A stretch of DNA of 64,000 nt. Source: Hyphomicrobiales bacterium. GTDB lineage: Bacteria; Pseudomonadota; Alphaproteobacteria; Rhizobiales; Beijerinckiaceae. Below are positions 27,924-35,213 of this stretch, in pieces. The notes under the pieces were generated by a model. It was not told where the DNA came from, did not search any database, and was given only the letters and a program-made list of their open reading frames with translations. Position numbers and translations under genes: made by a program. The DNA is taken from the NCBI GenBank assembly GCA_027489955.1, contig JAIXYZ010000011.1, forward strand, positions 186,001 to 250,000, given 5' to 3'. Every line of letters begins with the position of its first letter. Position 1 is the stretch's first letter.

Positions 27924-29764
27924 CACGCGGCCTGGGCGTCCGGCACGGACCTTGCCAGCGCCTCGTCGGCCGCGCCGCGCACCGCCAGGATCTCCCATGG
28001 CGTGCCGTTTTCCTCCGGAATGGCGCAGAAGCCGGAACGCACCATCAGCCGCCCCAGAGCGGGGATGGAGGTGCCGACGGCGAAGGGGATGGCGATGAGG
28101 TAGCCGAGGGTCAGCGGCAGGGCCCAGGGGAGAGCGGCGGGCGCTGCCAGGGCCAACCCGCCATTGACGGCGATGCCGAACAGGAGCTGCGGCCACAGGC
28201 CTTCGAGCGCGCTGCGCCAGGACAGGCGGTGCGCGTCGCGGGACTGGCCGTTCCAGCTGGACGAGCGGCCGAACAGAAGGCCGATCATGAAGATCGTGAT
28301 GCGCAGCGTCGTCGCGGCGCCGAGGAGGAACGAGAAGACGAGCTCGGTCAGGGCCCCGGCGGCGAACTTCAGCCGTCCGCCATAGCGCGCCGCCTCGCCC
28401 TTCTTGACCAGGATGTCGAGGAAGCCGGCCAGCTTGGGCGACAGGTACATGGCCAGGAACGTCACGTAGAGCCCGATGGCCGAGGCGGCCGGGAAGGTCG
28501 CGGGATCCGCGTCCAGCGCCTTCACCGGCGCTAGCGCGATCATCAGCGTCCAGGCCGGGATGCCCAGGAACATCAGGATCGCCCATACGAGCTGGAACCG
28601 GCTCGTGGGCAGGAGGCCCGGCATGTCGAGCAGCTTCAGGTATTGCAGGTTGCCCTGGCACCAGCGCACGTCGCGGCGGGAGAAGTCCGCGATCGTCGGC
28701 GGGTTCTCCTCCCAGCTCTCGCATTCGGCCGGCCAGACGCGCACCTCGTAGCCGGCGCGGCGCATGAGCGTGGCCTCGACCTGGTCGTGCGAGAGCACGT
28801 GCCCGCCCAGCGGCGGGCCGCCGGACAGGACCGGCAAATGGCAATGGTTCGCGAAGGGCGCGATGCGCACCAGCGCGTTGTGTCCCCAGAACGGGCCGCA
28901 ATCGGCCATCCACCAGGCCGAACCCATCGTGTAGGGCCGCATGCCCTGGCGCATCCCGAACTGGAAGATGCGGGCGAAAGCGCTCTCGGACGGCATGCCG
29001 ACCACGAGGCTCTGGAGGATGCCCAGGCGCGGATGGGCCTGCATCATGCACGCCATAGCCACGATGGTCGGGCCGGACATCAGGCTGTCGGCGTCGAGCG
29101 GCAGCATGAACTCGTAGTCCCCGCCCCAGCGCTCGCAGAACTCGCGCACGTTGCCGGCCTTGTAGCCCTCGTTGGTCTCGCGGCGGCGATAGACGATCCG
29201 GTGCGGATGCGCGCTGTCCTGACGCCAGGCCTGCACCAGCGCCTCCTCGGCGGCGGCGACGGCCGGATCGTTGGTGTCGCTGAGGACGAAATAACTGAAC
29301 GCCTCGCCATGGCCGGTGCCATCGACGCTGCGCTCCACCGTCCGCAGGCGGGCGATGGCGCGGCGCGGATCCTCGTTGCGCAGGGTCATCAGGATCGCCG
29401 TCTTCTGGCGCAGCGGGCCCTCGTCACGGGCGGCTGCGGCGAAGGGCGCGACCACGGAGTCAGAATCCTTCACCCCGTGAAGCAACCAGAAGCCGATGAG
29501 CGCGTTCCAGAATCCGAGCACCGTCCACGGAGTCCCGATGAGGAAGCACGCGAACAGCGCGACATCGACGCCGGTCCAGCCGCCGGCGCCGAGCACTTGC
29601 GCCATCCATGCGGAAAGACCGAGATATGTCGCGACGTTAAGCGCGACGGCAATCATCCGGCGGCGGCGTATTTCCGCCGTGGACTGGAGACCCGTCGGCG
29701 TCGTAAGGGCATGGACCGGGGGAACGCTCGTAACGGAACGCTGCGGATCGGCAAGGTCGGTCAC
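27923..29764 (-). CDS. opgH: Glucans biosynthesis glucosyltransferase H
   Basis: Inner-membrane GT2 enzyme that makes the linear beta-glucan backbone of osmoregulated periplasmic glucans from UDP-glucose (MdoH/OpgH). Membrane helices flank the cytoplasmic catalytic domain: two before residue 90, six or so after 370. Catalytic features are LSDTNDP, LPLDADSLMSG (DxD), GHVLSHDQVEATLM and the product-binding RRDVRWCQGNLQ. At 613 residues it is shorter at the N-terminus than the enteric protein. The start is GTG. No opgG is seen; instead fkbM and a secreted protein follow. It is divergent from the MDR gene across 54 bases. Confidence 0.93.
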   Translation of the reverse strand: MTDLADPQRSVTSVPPVHALTTPTGLQSTAEIRRRRMIAVALNVATYLGLSAWMAQVLGAGGWTGVDVALFACFLIGTPWTVLGFWNALIGFWLLHGVKDSDSVVAPFAAAARDEGPLRQKTAILMTLRNEDPRRAIARLRTVERSVDGTGHGEAFSYFVLSDTNDPAVAAAEEALVQAWRQDSAHPHRIVYRRRETNEGYKAGNVREFCERWGGDYEFMLPLDADSLMSGPTIVAMACMMQAHPRLGILQSLVVGMPSESAFARIFQFGMRQGMRPYTMGSAWWMADCGPFWGHNALVRIAPFANHCHLPVLSGGPPLGGHVLSHDQVEATLMRRAGYEVRVWPAECESWEENPPTIADFSRRDVRWCQGNLQYLKLLDMPGLLPTSRFQLVWAILMFLGIPAWTLMIALAPVKALDADPATFPAASAIGLYVTFLAMYLSPKLAGFLDILVKKGEAARYGGRLKFAAGALTELVFSFLLGAATTLRITIFMIGLLFGRSSSWNGQSRDAHRLSWRSALEGLWPQLLFGIAVNGGLALAAPAALPWALPLTLGYLIAIPFAVGTSIPALGRLMVRSGFCAIPEENGTPWEILAVRGAADEALARSVPDAQAA

Positions 29765-29818
29765 GGTGCACTCTCGTTACGGGAGGTCGGACAATCCACT
29801 AGAGCGGAACGTGGTGCA

Positions 29819-30814
29819 ATGCCAGTCCCGATGAGGATCACGGAAGAAGGCGCGAGCGGGCTCTGGTTCGTCGGGCCCCAGAAGGCCGAGATCCGGCCGA
29901 CCGCGCTGCCCCAGGCCGGGCGCGAGGATGCCGTCGTGCGCACGCTGTACAGCGGCGTCAGCCGCGGCACGGAGCGGCTCGTGTTCGAGGGGCGGGTTCC
30001 CGCCTCGGAATATGAGCGCATGTCCAGTCCCATGCAGGAGGGTTCCTTTCCCTTCCCTGTGAAATACGGCTATTGCGCGGTCGGCCTCGTCGAATCCGGA
30101 CCGGCGGACTGGCAGGGGGCGCGCGTCTTCGCGCTGCACCCCCATCAGGACAGGTTCGTGGCACCGGTTACGATGCTGACCCGCGTGCCGGATCACATTC
30201 CGGCCCCGCGGGCGACGCTCACCGCCAACATGGAAACCGCGCTCAACGCGCTATGGGACGCCGAATGCGGCCCGGCCGACCGCATCGTCGTCATCGGCGC
30301 GGGCGGCGTGGGGCTGCTCGTCGCGCATCTGGCGGGGCGCCTCCCCGGCGCCGACGTCACGCTCGTCGACATCGACCCCGCCCGCGAGGCGATCGCGCGG
30401 CGCCTGGGCATCGCCTTTACGACGCCCGACGCCGCGCCCGCCAACGCGGACGTCGTGTTCCACACCAGCGCCAGCCAGGAAGGCCTTGCCACCGCCATGC
30501 GCTGCGCGGGCGACGAGGCCACCATCGTTGAGATGAGCTGGTACGGGGAAGGCATGGTCGGCGCTCCGCTCGGCGGCGCGTTCCACGCGGGCCGGCTGCG
30601 CATCGTATCCTCGCAGGTCGGCCTGGTGGCGCCTTCGCGGCGCACACGCTGGTGCTTCGCGCGTCGGCGCGACGCCGCCATGGCGCTGCTGGACGATCCG
30701 CGGCTGGACGCGCTGGTCGGCGATGAGGTCGATTTCTTCGACCTGCCCGCCCTGCTGCCCGACATCCTCTCGGGCAGCGCCCGGGGCCTGCCCCCGGTCG
30801 TGCGTTACGAATAG
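29819..30814 (+). CDS. MDR-family dehydrogenase without zinc ligands (BchC-like)
   Basis: A 331-residue medium-chain dehydrogenase/reductase. The Rossmann motif VVIGAGGVGLLVAHLAG is near residues 159-175 and the acidic cofactor residue is in TLVDIDPARE, pointing to NAD. The catalytic-zinc ligands of alcohol dehydrogenases are absent: YSGVSRGTERL replaces the Cys segment, and GYCAVGLVESG replaces the usual His-Glu. These segments resemble BchC and similar zinc-free enzymes. The start at 29819 is the first ATG; 29831 is possible and neither has a clear ribosome site. It opens an operon with a PTPS homologue, a glycosyltransferase and a methyltransferase. The substrate is unknown. Confidence 0.85.
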   Translation: MPVPMRITEEGASGLWFVGPQKAEIRPTALPQAGREDAVVRTLYSGVSRGTERLVFEGRVPASEYERMSSPMQEGSFPFPVKYGYCAVGLVESGPADWQGARVFALHPHQDRFVAPVTMLTRVPDHIPAPRATLTANMETALNALWDAECGPADRIVVIGAGGVGLLVAHLAGRLPGADVTLVDIDPAREAIARRLGIAFTTPDAAPANADVVFHTSASQEGLATAMRCAGDEATIVEMSWYGEGMVGAPLGGAFHAGRLRIVSSQVGLVAPSRRTRWCFARRRDAAMALLDDPRLDALVGDEVDFFDLPALLPDILSGSARGLPPVVRYE

Positions 30815-30847
30815 CCCCTTCAAGCCAGAACAGAACGGACGAGCGCC

Positions 30848-31249
30848 ATGTACGCAGTCGAGGTGCGCGATCACATCATGATCGCCCATAGCTTCCGGGG
30901 TGATCTCTTCGGCCCCGCCCAGAAGCTCCACGGCGCCACCTTCGTGGTGGACGTCGCCTTCTTCCGGGACGAGCTGGGCCCCGAGGGCGTGGTCGTCGAC
31001 ATCGGCCGCGCCCACGAGGCGCTGAAGGCGACGCTCGGCCCGCTGAACTACCGCAACCTCGACGAGGTGCCGGACTTCGCGGGCAAGAACACGACGACCG
31101 AATTCCTGTGCCGCCACATCTTCGATGCAATGGCCGCCTCGGCGAAGGCCGGCGAACTCGGCTCCGGCTCGGACGGCGTCACCCGCATCCGGGTGCTGCT
31201 CCACGAATCCCACGTCGCCCGCGCCTGGTTCGAGGGCGCGGTGGCGTGA
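30848..31249 (+). CDS. PTPS/QueD-like protein lacking canonical active-site residues
   Basis: A 133-residue tunnelling-fold protein of the 6-pyruvoyltetrahydropterin synthase/6-carboxytetrahydropterin synthase family. The overall pattern is clear: H14 in IMIAHSF, KLHGATF (26-32), VVDIGRAHEAL, LNYRNLDEVPDF, NTTTEFLCRHIF, and the C-terminal strand with Glu (VLLHESHVARAW). Key residues differ. The usual Cys before LHGH is Ala24, and the second His of HGH is Ala30, so the catalytic nucleophile and one of the three zinc ligands are lost. The usual LNH is LNY. It is therefore unlikely to be a normal QueD. It overlaps the glycosyltransferase start (GTGA). Confidence 0.85.
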   Translation: MYAVEVRDHIMIAHSFRGDLFGPAQKLHGATFVVDVAFFRDELGPEGVVVDIGRAHEALKATLGPLNYRNLDEVPDFAGKNTTTEFLCRHIFDAMAASAKAGELGSGSDGVTRIRVLLHESHVARAWFEGAVA

Positions 31250-32301
31250 CGCGCCTCGCCTTCGCGATCCCGGGCGACATCGACACGCCGACCGGCGGCT
31301 ATGCCTATGACCGCCGTGTGCTGGCAGCCCTGTCCGCCCACGGCGTGGACGCCGTGCACCTGCCCTTGCCGGGCGGATTTCCGGCCGCCGACGCCGAAAC
31401 GATCGAACGGAGCGCGCGCCTCCTGCGCGCCGTGCCCGCCGATACCGTTCTGATCGTGGACGGGCTGGCGGCCGGCGCAATGCCGCCCGATGCCTTCGCG
31501 GACCTTGCCGCGCCGTTCGTGTTCCTGTGCCACCACCCGCTGGGCCTGGAGGCCGGACTGCCTGCGGCCGAGGCCAGGAGGCTAATCGAGAACGAGCGGG
31601 CGGTCCTCGCCAAGGCCGCCGCCATCATCGTTACCAGCCCCGCCACGGGCCGTCTGCTCGCCCGCGACTTCGCGGTCGACGAGGCGCGGATCCACGTCGC
31701 CGAGCCGGGCACCGACCCGGCGCCGCGCGCGCCCGCCGACAATGCCCATCCGCGGCTGCTGGCCGTCGGCTCCCTGGTGCCGCGCAAGGGCTACGCCGTG
31801 CTGGTCGAGGCGCTGGCGGAGCTGGCGGACCTGCCCTGGAGCCTGACCATCGTGGGTGCCGAGCGGGCGCCGGGCCACCGGGCGGAGCTCGATGCGGCCA
31901 TCGCGAAGGCCGGTCTGTCGGACCGCATCGCCTTTGCCGGAACGCTGGACGAGCCCGCGCTCCACGCCGCCTATGCGGCGGCCGATCTCTTCGTCATGCC
32001 CTCTCTGTTCGAGGGCTTCGGCATGGTTCTCACCGAGGCGCTGGCCCGCGGCCTGCCGATCGTCGCCACGACCGGCGGCGCGGCCGCCGAGACCGTGCCC
32101 GAGGCGGCGGCGCTGAAGGTTCCTCCGGGTCATACCCCGACCCTGGCCGCCGCCCTGCGGCGCGCCATATGCGACCCGACCCTGCGCCGGCGGCTCGCCG
32201 ACGCCGCATGGGCCGCCGCCGCCTTCCTGCCGCGCTGGGAGGATACGGCGGCGCGCATTGCCGCCACCGTCCGGGCCGTCGCGAAGGAACAGCACCGATG
32301 A
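31246..32301 (+). CDS. Glycosyltransferase family 4
   Basis: A 351-residue GT-B fold glycosyltransferase. The N-terminal acceptor domain contains IPGDIDTPTGGYAYDRRV, and the C-terminal nucleotide-sugar domain shows LLAVGSLVPRKGYAVLVEAL and the EX7E motif SLFEGFGMVLTEAL. No membrane segment. The GTG at 31246 overlaps the PTPS-like stop (GTGA), and the end overlaps the methyltransferase start (ATGA), so the enzyme is made together with them. The acceptor could be the product of the pterin-like enzymes, as in cyanobacterial pterin glucosylation; this is inference. Confidence 0.9.
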   Translation: MTRLAFAIPGDIDTPTGGYAYDRRVLAALSAHGVDAVHLPLPGGFPAADAETIERSARLLRAVPADTVLIVDGLAAGAMPPDAFADLAAPFVFLCHHPLGLEAGLPAAEARRLIENERAVLAKAAAIIVTSPATGRLLARDFAVDEARIHVAEPGTDPAPRAPADNAHPRLLAVGSLVPRKGYAVLVEALAELADLPWSLTIVGAERAPGHRAELDAAIAKAGLSDRIAFAGTLDEPALHAAYAAADLFVMPSLFEGFGMVLTEALARGLPIVATTGGAAAETVPEAAALKVPPGHTPTLAAALRRAICDPTLRRRLADAAWAAAAFLPRWEDTAARIAATVRAVAKEQHR

Positions 32302-33131
32302 GCTTCAGCGCCGAATGGCTCTCCCTCCGCGAGGGCGTCGACCACCGCGCCCGCAACCCCGAGGTCCTGGCGGCCGCCGCCGCGTTCCTGAAGGACCGGG
32401 AGACCGTGAGGATCGTCGACCTGGGCTGCGGCACGGGCTCGAACCTGCGGGGCGCCGCGGAAGCCTTCGGGCCGCGCCAGAGCTGGCGGCTGGTGGACTA
32501 CGATCCCGCGCTGCTGGAAGCGGCGCGGCGGGAACTCGCCCGCTGGGCGGACGAGGCCGAGCCGGACGGCGATCGCCTGACGCTCGTGAAGGGCGGTCGC
32601 CGGATCAGCGTGGATTTCCTCCAGGCGGACCTGTCCGACGGCGCCGAGGGCGTCATCGCCGACGGGCCGGACCTCGTGACGGCCGCCGCCCTGTTCGATC
32701 TCATGTCGCCGGCCTGGATCGGGCGCTTCGTCGCCGGCCTCGCCGGTCGCAACCTCGCCTTCTACACCGTGCTGACCTATGACGGCCGCGACGCGTGGAT
32801 CCCGCCGCACCCGCTGGACGATGCGGTCAACGCGGCGTTCTGCGCCCATCAGCGCACCGACAAGGGCTTCGGCCCGGCGGCCGGACCGGCCGCGGCCGAG
32901 ACGCTGGCGAGGACATTCGACTATGCCGGATACGAGGTCGTCACCGGGGACAGCCCGTGGCGTCTGGGGCCGAAGGATGCGGCCCTCACCCGCGAGCTGA
33001 TCGCGGGCATCGTCAACGCGGCGTCCGAGACCGGAATGGTCCCGCCGGACGAGCTCGAGGCCTGGCATGCGGCGCGGCGCGGCGTTCAGGGCGAGGTCGG
33101 CCACCTGGACATCTTCGCGCGTCCCCGCTGA
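32298..33131 (+). CDS. Class I SAM-dependent methyltransferase
   Basis: A 277-residue methyltransferase. SAM-binding motif I is VDLGCGTGSNLRGA (about 40-53), the acidic loop VDYDPALLEAA follows, and the C-terminal part has GEVGHLDIFARPR. The substrate is unknown. It is the last gene of the tight MDR-PTPS-GT4 operon, coupled by ATGA to the glycosyltransferase. It converges on cytochrome b561 across 7 bases. It is not a known ubiquinone or tRNA methyltransferase by eye. Confidence 0.87.
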   Translation: MSFSAEWLSLREGVDHRARNPEVLAAAAAFLKDRETVRIVDLGCGTGSNLRGAAEAFGPRQSWRLVDYDPALLEAARRELARWADEAEPDGDRLTLVKGGRRISVDFLQADLSDGAEGVIADGPDLVTAAALFDLMSPAWIGRFVAGLAGRNLAFYTVLTYDGRDAWIPPHPLDDAVNAAFCAHQRTDKGFGPAAGPAAAETLARTFDYAGYEVVTGDSPWRLGPKDAALTRELIAGIVNAASETGMVPPDELEAWHAARRGVQGEVGHLDIFARPR

Positions 33132-33138
33132 CCGGGGC

Positions 33139-33693
33139 TCAGTCCCGCCCCGGCAGCATGCGCTGGAAGACCCCGTCCCGCTGGACGATGGCGTGCATGA
33201 GCGCGCCGCCCACATGGGCGACAAGGATGCCCGCCATGGCGAAGACGGCGATGCCGTGGACGGCGAGCACGACCTTGCCTGTCTCCATGCCGCCCGGCAG
33301 CGCGATCGGCACCGTGATCGTGTTGAACAGCTTGACCGGCGAGCAGCACATCGACGTGCCGATAAACCCCAGGACCGGCACGGCGACGATCAGCACGTAG
33401 AGCGCGGCATGCGACAGGTTGGCGGCGGCGCGCTGCCATCCGGGCATGCCGGCCGGCAGGGGCGGCGCCCCCCGCGCCACGCGCACGGCGACCCGGATGA
33501 CCGCCAGGACGAAGACCGTCATGCCGACGGACTTGTGCAGCTCGTAGACCCAGTTCCGGTCCGGCCCCTCCGGCAGGCCGACCATGGTGAAGCCCATCGG
33601 GATCATGCCCAGGATCAGCACGGCCATCAGCCAGTGCAGCCATTTCTGTGCGGCCGAATAGCCGGCCGGCGGGCCGGGTTGCTGCTGCGTCAT
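33139..33693 (-). CDS. Cytochrome b561
   Basis: A 184-residue four-helix inner-membrane diheme cytochrome of the CybB type. Heme-ligating His residues are visible in QKWLHWLM (first helix), YELHKSVG (second), ANLSHAALY (third) and VLAVHGIAV with VAHVGGALMHA (fourth). Family members pass electrons from ubiquinol, for example to superoxide. The ATG at 33693 is chosen for GGGGAGGA upstream; an in-frame extension is less likely. It sits between the two parts of the pterin-like cluster but on the opposite strand. About 391 bases separate it from ribA. Confidence 0.9.
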   Translation of the reverse strand: MTQQQPGPPAGYSAAQKWLHWLMAVLILGMIPMGFTMVGLPEGPDRNWVYELHKSVGMTVFVLAVIRVAVRVARGAPPLPAGMPGWQRAAANLSHAALYVLIVAVPVLGFIGTSMCCSPVKLFNTITVPIALPGGMETGKVVLAVHGIAVFAMAGILVAHVGGALMHAIVQRDGVFQRMLPGRD

Positions 33694-34084
33694 GGATCGT
33701 CCTCCCCGTTTGCCGGCCATCATCGGGGAAAGTCGTGCTGGCGGAAAGACGCCTCCTGCCTCCGGTTCACAAACTGGAGAGACGCGCGACGGCCGCACTG
33801 GCGAAGCGGCTGCACCCGCCCCATGTCGTCAGCGTTCCGGAGAACGCGTTCGCGCGGTCGGAACGGAACAGAAGCGGGGCGGCTTCCGTTGATCCGCATC
33901 GCTCCGCAAAGCGTAAAAGGCAGAAGACGACAGCACGAACCGTCCCCGAAATCGCCGGTGCCGTTGCGTATGATGCGTGCTATATGCACTCGCCTTGTGC
34001 AGCGACCCTCCCCCCGGACGATTGCGACGGCTTCGACAACGTAACCTACAGAGGGACCGTGCTCCGGTCCCACGCGAGGCACCG
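33694..34084. promoter_or_regulatory. Gene-free stretch with a leader hairpin before ribA
   Basis: No coding region on either strand is convincing in these 391 bases, which hold the promoters of cytochrome b561 and ribA. A possible -10 is TATGAT at 33969 with no clear -35. A hairpin GGGACCG-TGCTC-CGGTCCC (34053-34071, seven perfect pairs) ends five bases before the ribA ribosome site GAGG, so it could control translation. I looked for an FMN riboswitch, common before rib genes, and did not find its conserved core. Confidence 0.45.
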
Positions 34085-35209
34085 ATGAGCGACATGCGTA
34101 CAAGGCTCGATGTGTTGTTCGGAAGCGAGATCGCCGCGGTCGAACGGGCGATGTCGGAATTCCGCGCGGGCCGCCCGGTGATCGTGGCCGAACGCGACGA
34201 CCTCATCCTGGCGCTCGGCGTCGAGGCGCTGGACGACGAGATCGCGGCCCGGCTCGAGCCGCTCGCCGGCGGCCGCGCGCGCCTCCTGCTTCCCGCGGCG
34301 CGCCTGCGCCGCCTCGGCCTGGAGCGGACGGCGCCCGGCGCCTTCGCGCTTCCCTCCATCGACGTGGACCGCATCGCCGGCCTCGCGCTCAAGATCGACT
34401 CCCGCTACGACGCGCCCGTGAGCAGCGTGACCCCGCTCGACGAAGCTGCGCTGGAGCTCGCGGCCCTGTCGCTGGTCCTGCCGGGCATCGTCGCGATGCC
34501 GGTGGATGCCGCCATCGCCGCCACCGCCAATCTGGTGCGGGTGGATGCGGCCGACGTGCGCGCCTTCCGCCGCCGCAACGTCACCGACCTGAAGATCGTC
34601 AGCCGCGCCCCGGTGCCGCTGGAAGGCGCTCCCGAGACCGAGTTCGTCGTATTCCGCGGCGGCGAAGGCATGCGCGACCAGGTTGCGATCCTCGTCGGCC
34701 GTCCGGACCTGTCCCGGCCGGTCGATGTCAGGCTGCATTCCGCCTGCCTGACCGGGGACCTGTTCGGCAGCCTCAAATGCGATTGCGGCGACCAGCTGCG
34801 CGACACGGTGCGGTTGATGGCCCAGAACCAGGGCGGCATCCTGCTCTATCTGGACCAGGAAGGCCGCGGCAACGGCATCTCCAACAAGATGAAGGCCTAT
34901 GCGCTGCAGTCGCAGGGCTGGGACACCTACGATGCCGACGAGGTGCTCGGTTTCGGCCTCGACCAGCGCCGCTTCGACTTCGCCGCGCGGATGCTCACCC
35001 TGCTCGGCGTCAAGGCCGTGCGGCTGATGACCAACAACCCGCTCAAGCTCGCGGCCATGCGCGAGGCGGGCCTCGATGTCGCCGCCGAGGCGCGCGTCCT
35101 GGGTCGCCCGACGTCGGAAAACATCAGCTACCTCGCCTCCAAGCGTGATCGCGCCGGCCATATGATTGATTTCGACGCGCTGGCCGCGCGCAACCGGATC
35201 AACGACTGA
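34085..35209 (+). CDS. ribA: GTP cyclohydrolase II with degenerate RibB-like N-terminus
   Basis: The C-terminal half (about 170-374) opens GTP to the diaminopyrimidine that starts riboflavin synthesis. Zinc ligands Cys221, Cys232 and Cys234 (CLTGDLFGSLKCDCGDQ), Tyr272 in KAYALQ, and Arg295, which matches catalytic Arg128 of E. coli, are conserved. Two usually fixed residues differ: HSE is HSA (Ala220) and the Arg before QEGR is Asp257. The N-terminal half resembles RibB of RibBA fusions, but the acidic DDEDRENEGD loop is only AERDD, so that domain is probably inactive. Length 374. It may serve the adjacent pterin-like operon rather than, or as well as, riboflavin. GAGG lies before the ATG. 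Confidence 0.88.
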   Translation: MSDMRTRLDVLFGSEIAAVERAMSEFRAGRPVIVAERDDLILALGVEALDDEIAARLEPLAGGRARLLLPAARLRRLGLERTAPGAFALPSIDVDRIAGLALKIDSRYDAPVSSVTPLDEAALELAALSLVLPGIVAMPVDAAIAATANLVRVDAADVRAFRRRNVTDLKIVSRAPVPLEGAPETEFVVFRGGEGMRDQVAILVGRPDLSRPVDVRLHSACLTGDLFGSLKCDCGDQLRDTVRLMAQNQGGILLYLDQEGRGNGISNKMKAYALQSQGWDTYDADEVLGFGLDQRRFDFAARMLTLLGVKAVRLMTNNPLKLAAMREAGLDVAAEARVLGRPTSENISYLASKRDRAGHMIDFDALAARNRIND

Positions 35210-35213
35210 CGCT

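Noticed and set aside
33694-34084. FMN riboswitch before ribA
   Set aside because: The conserved RFN core could not be found; only a simple hairpin is present.
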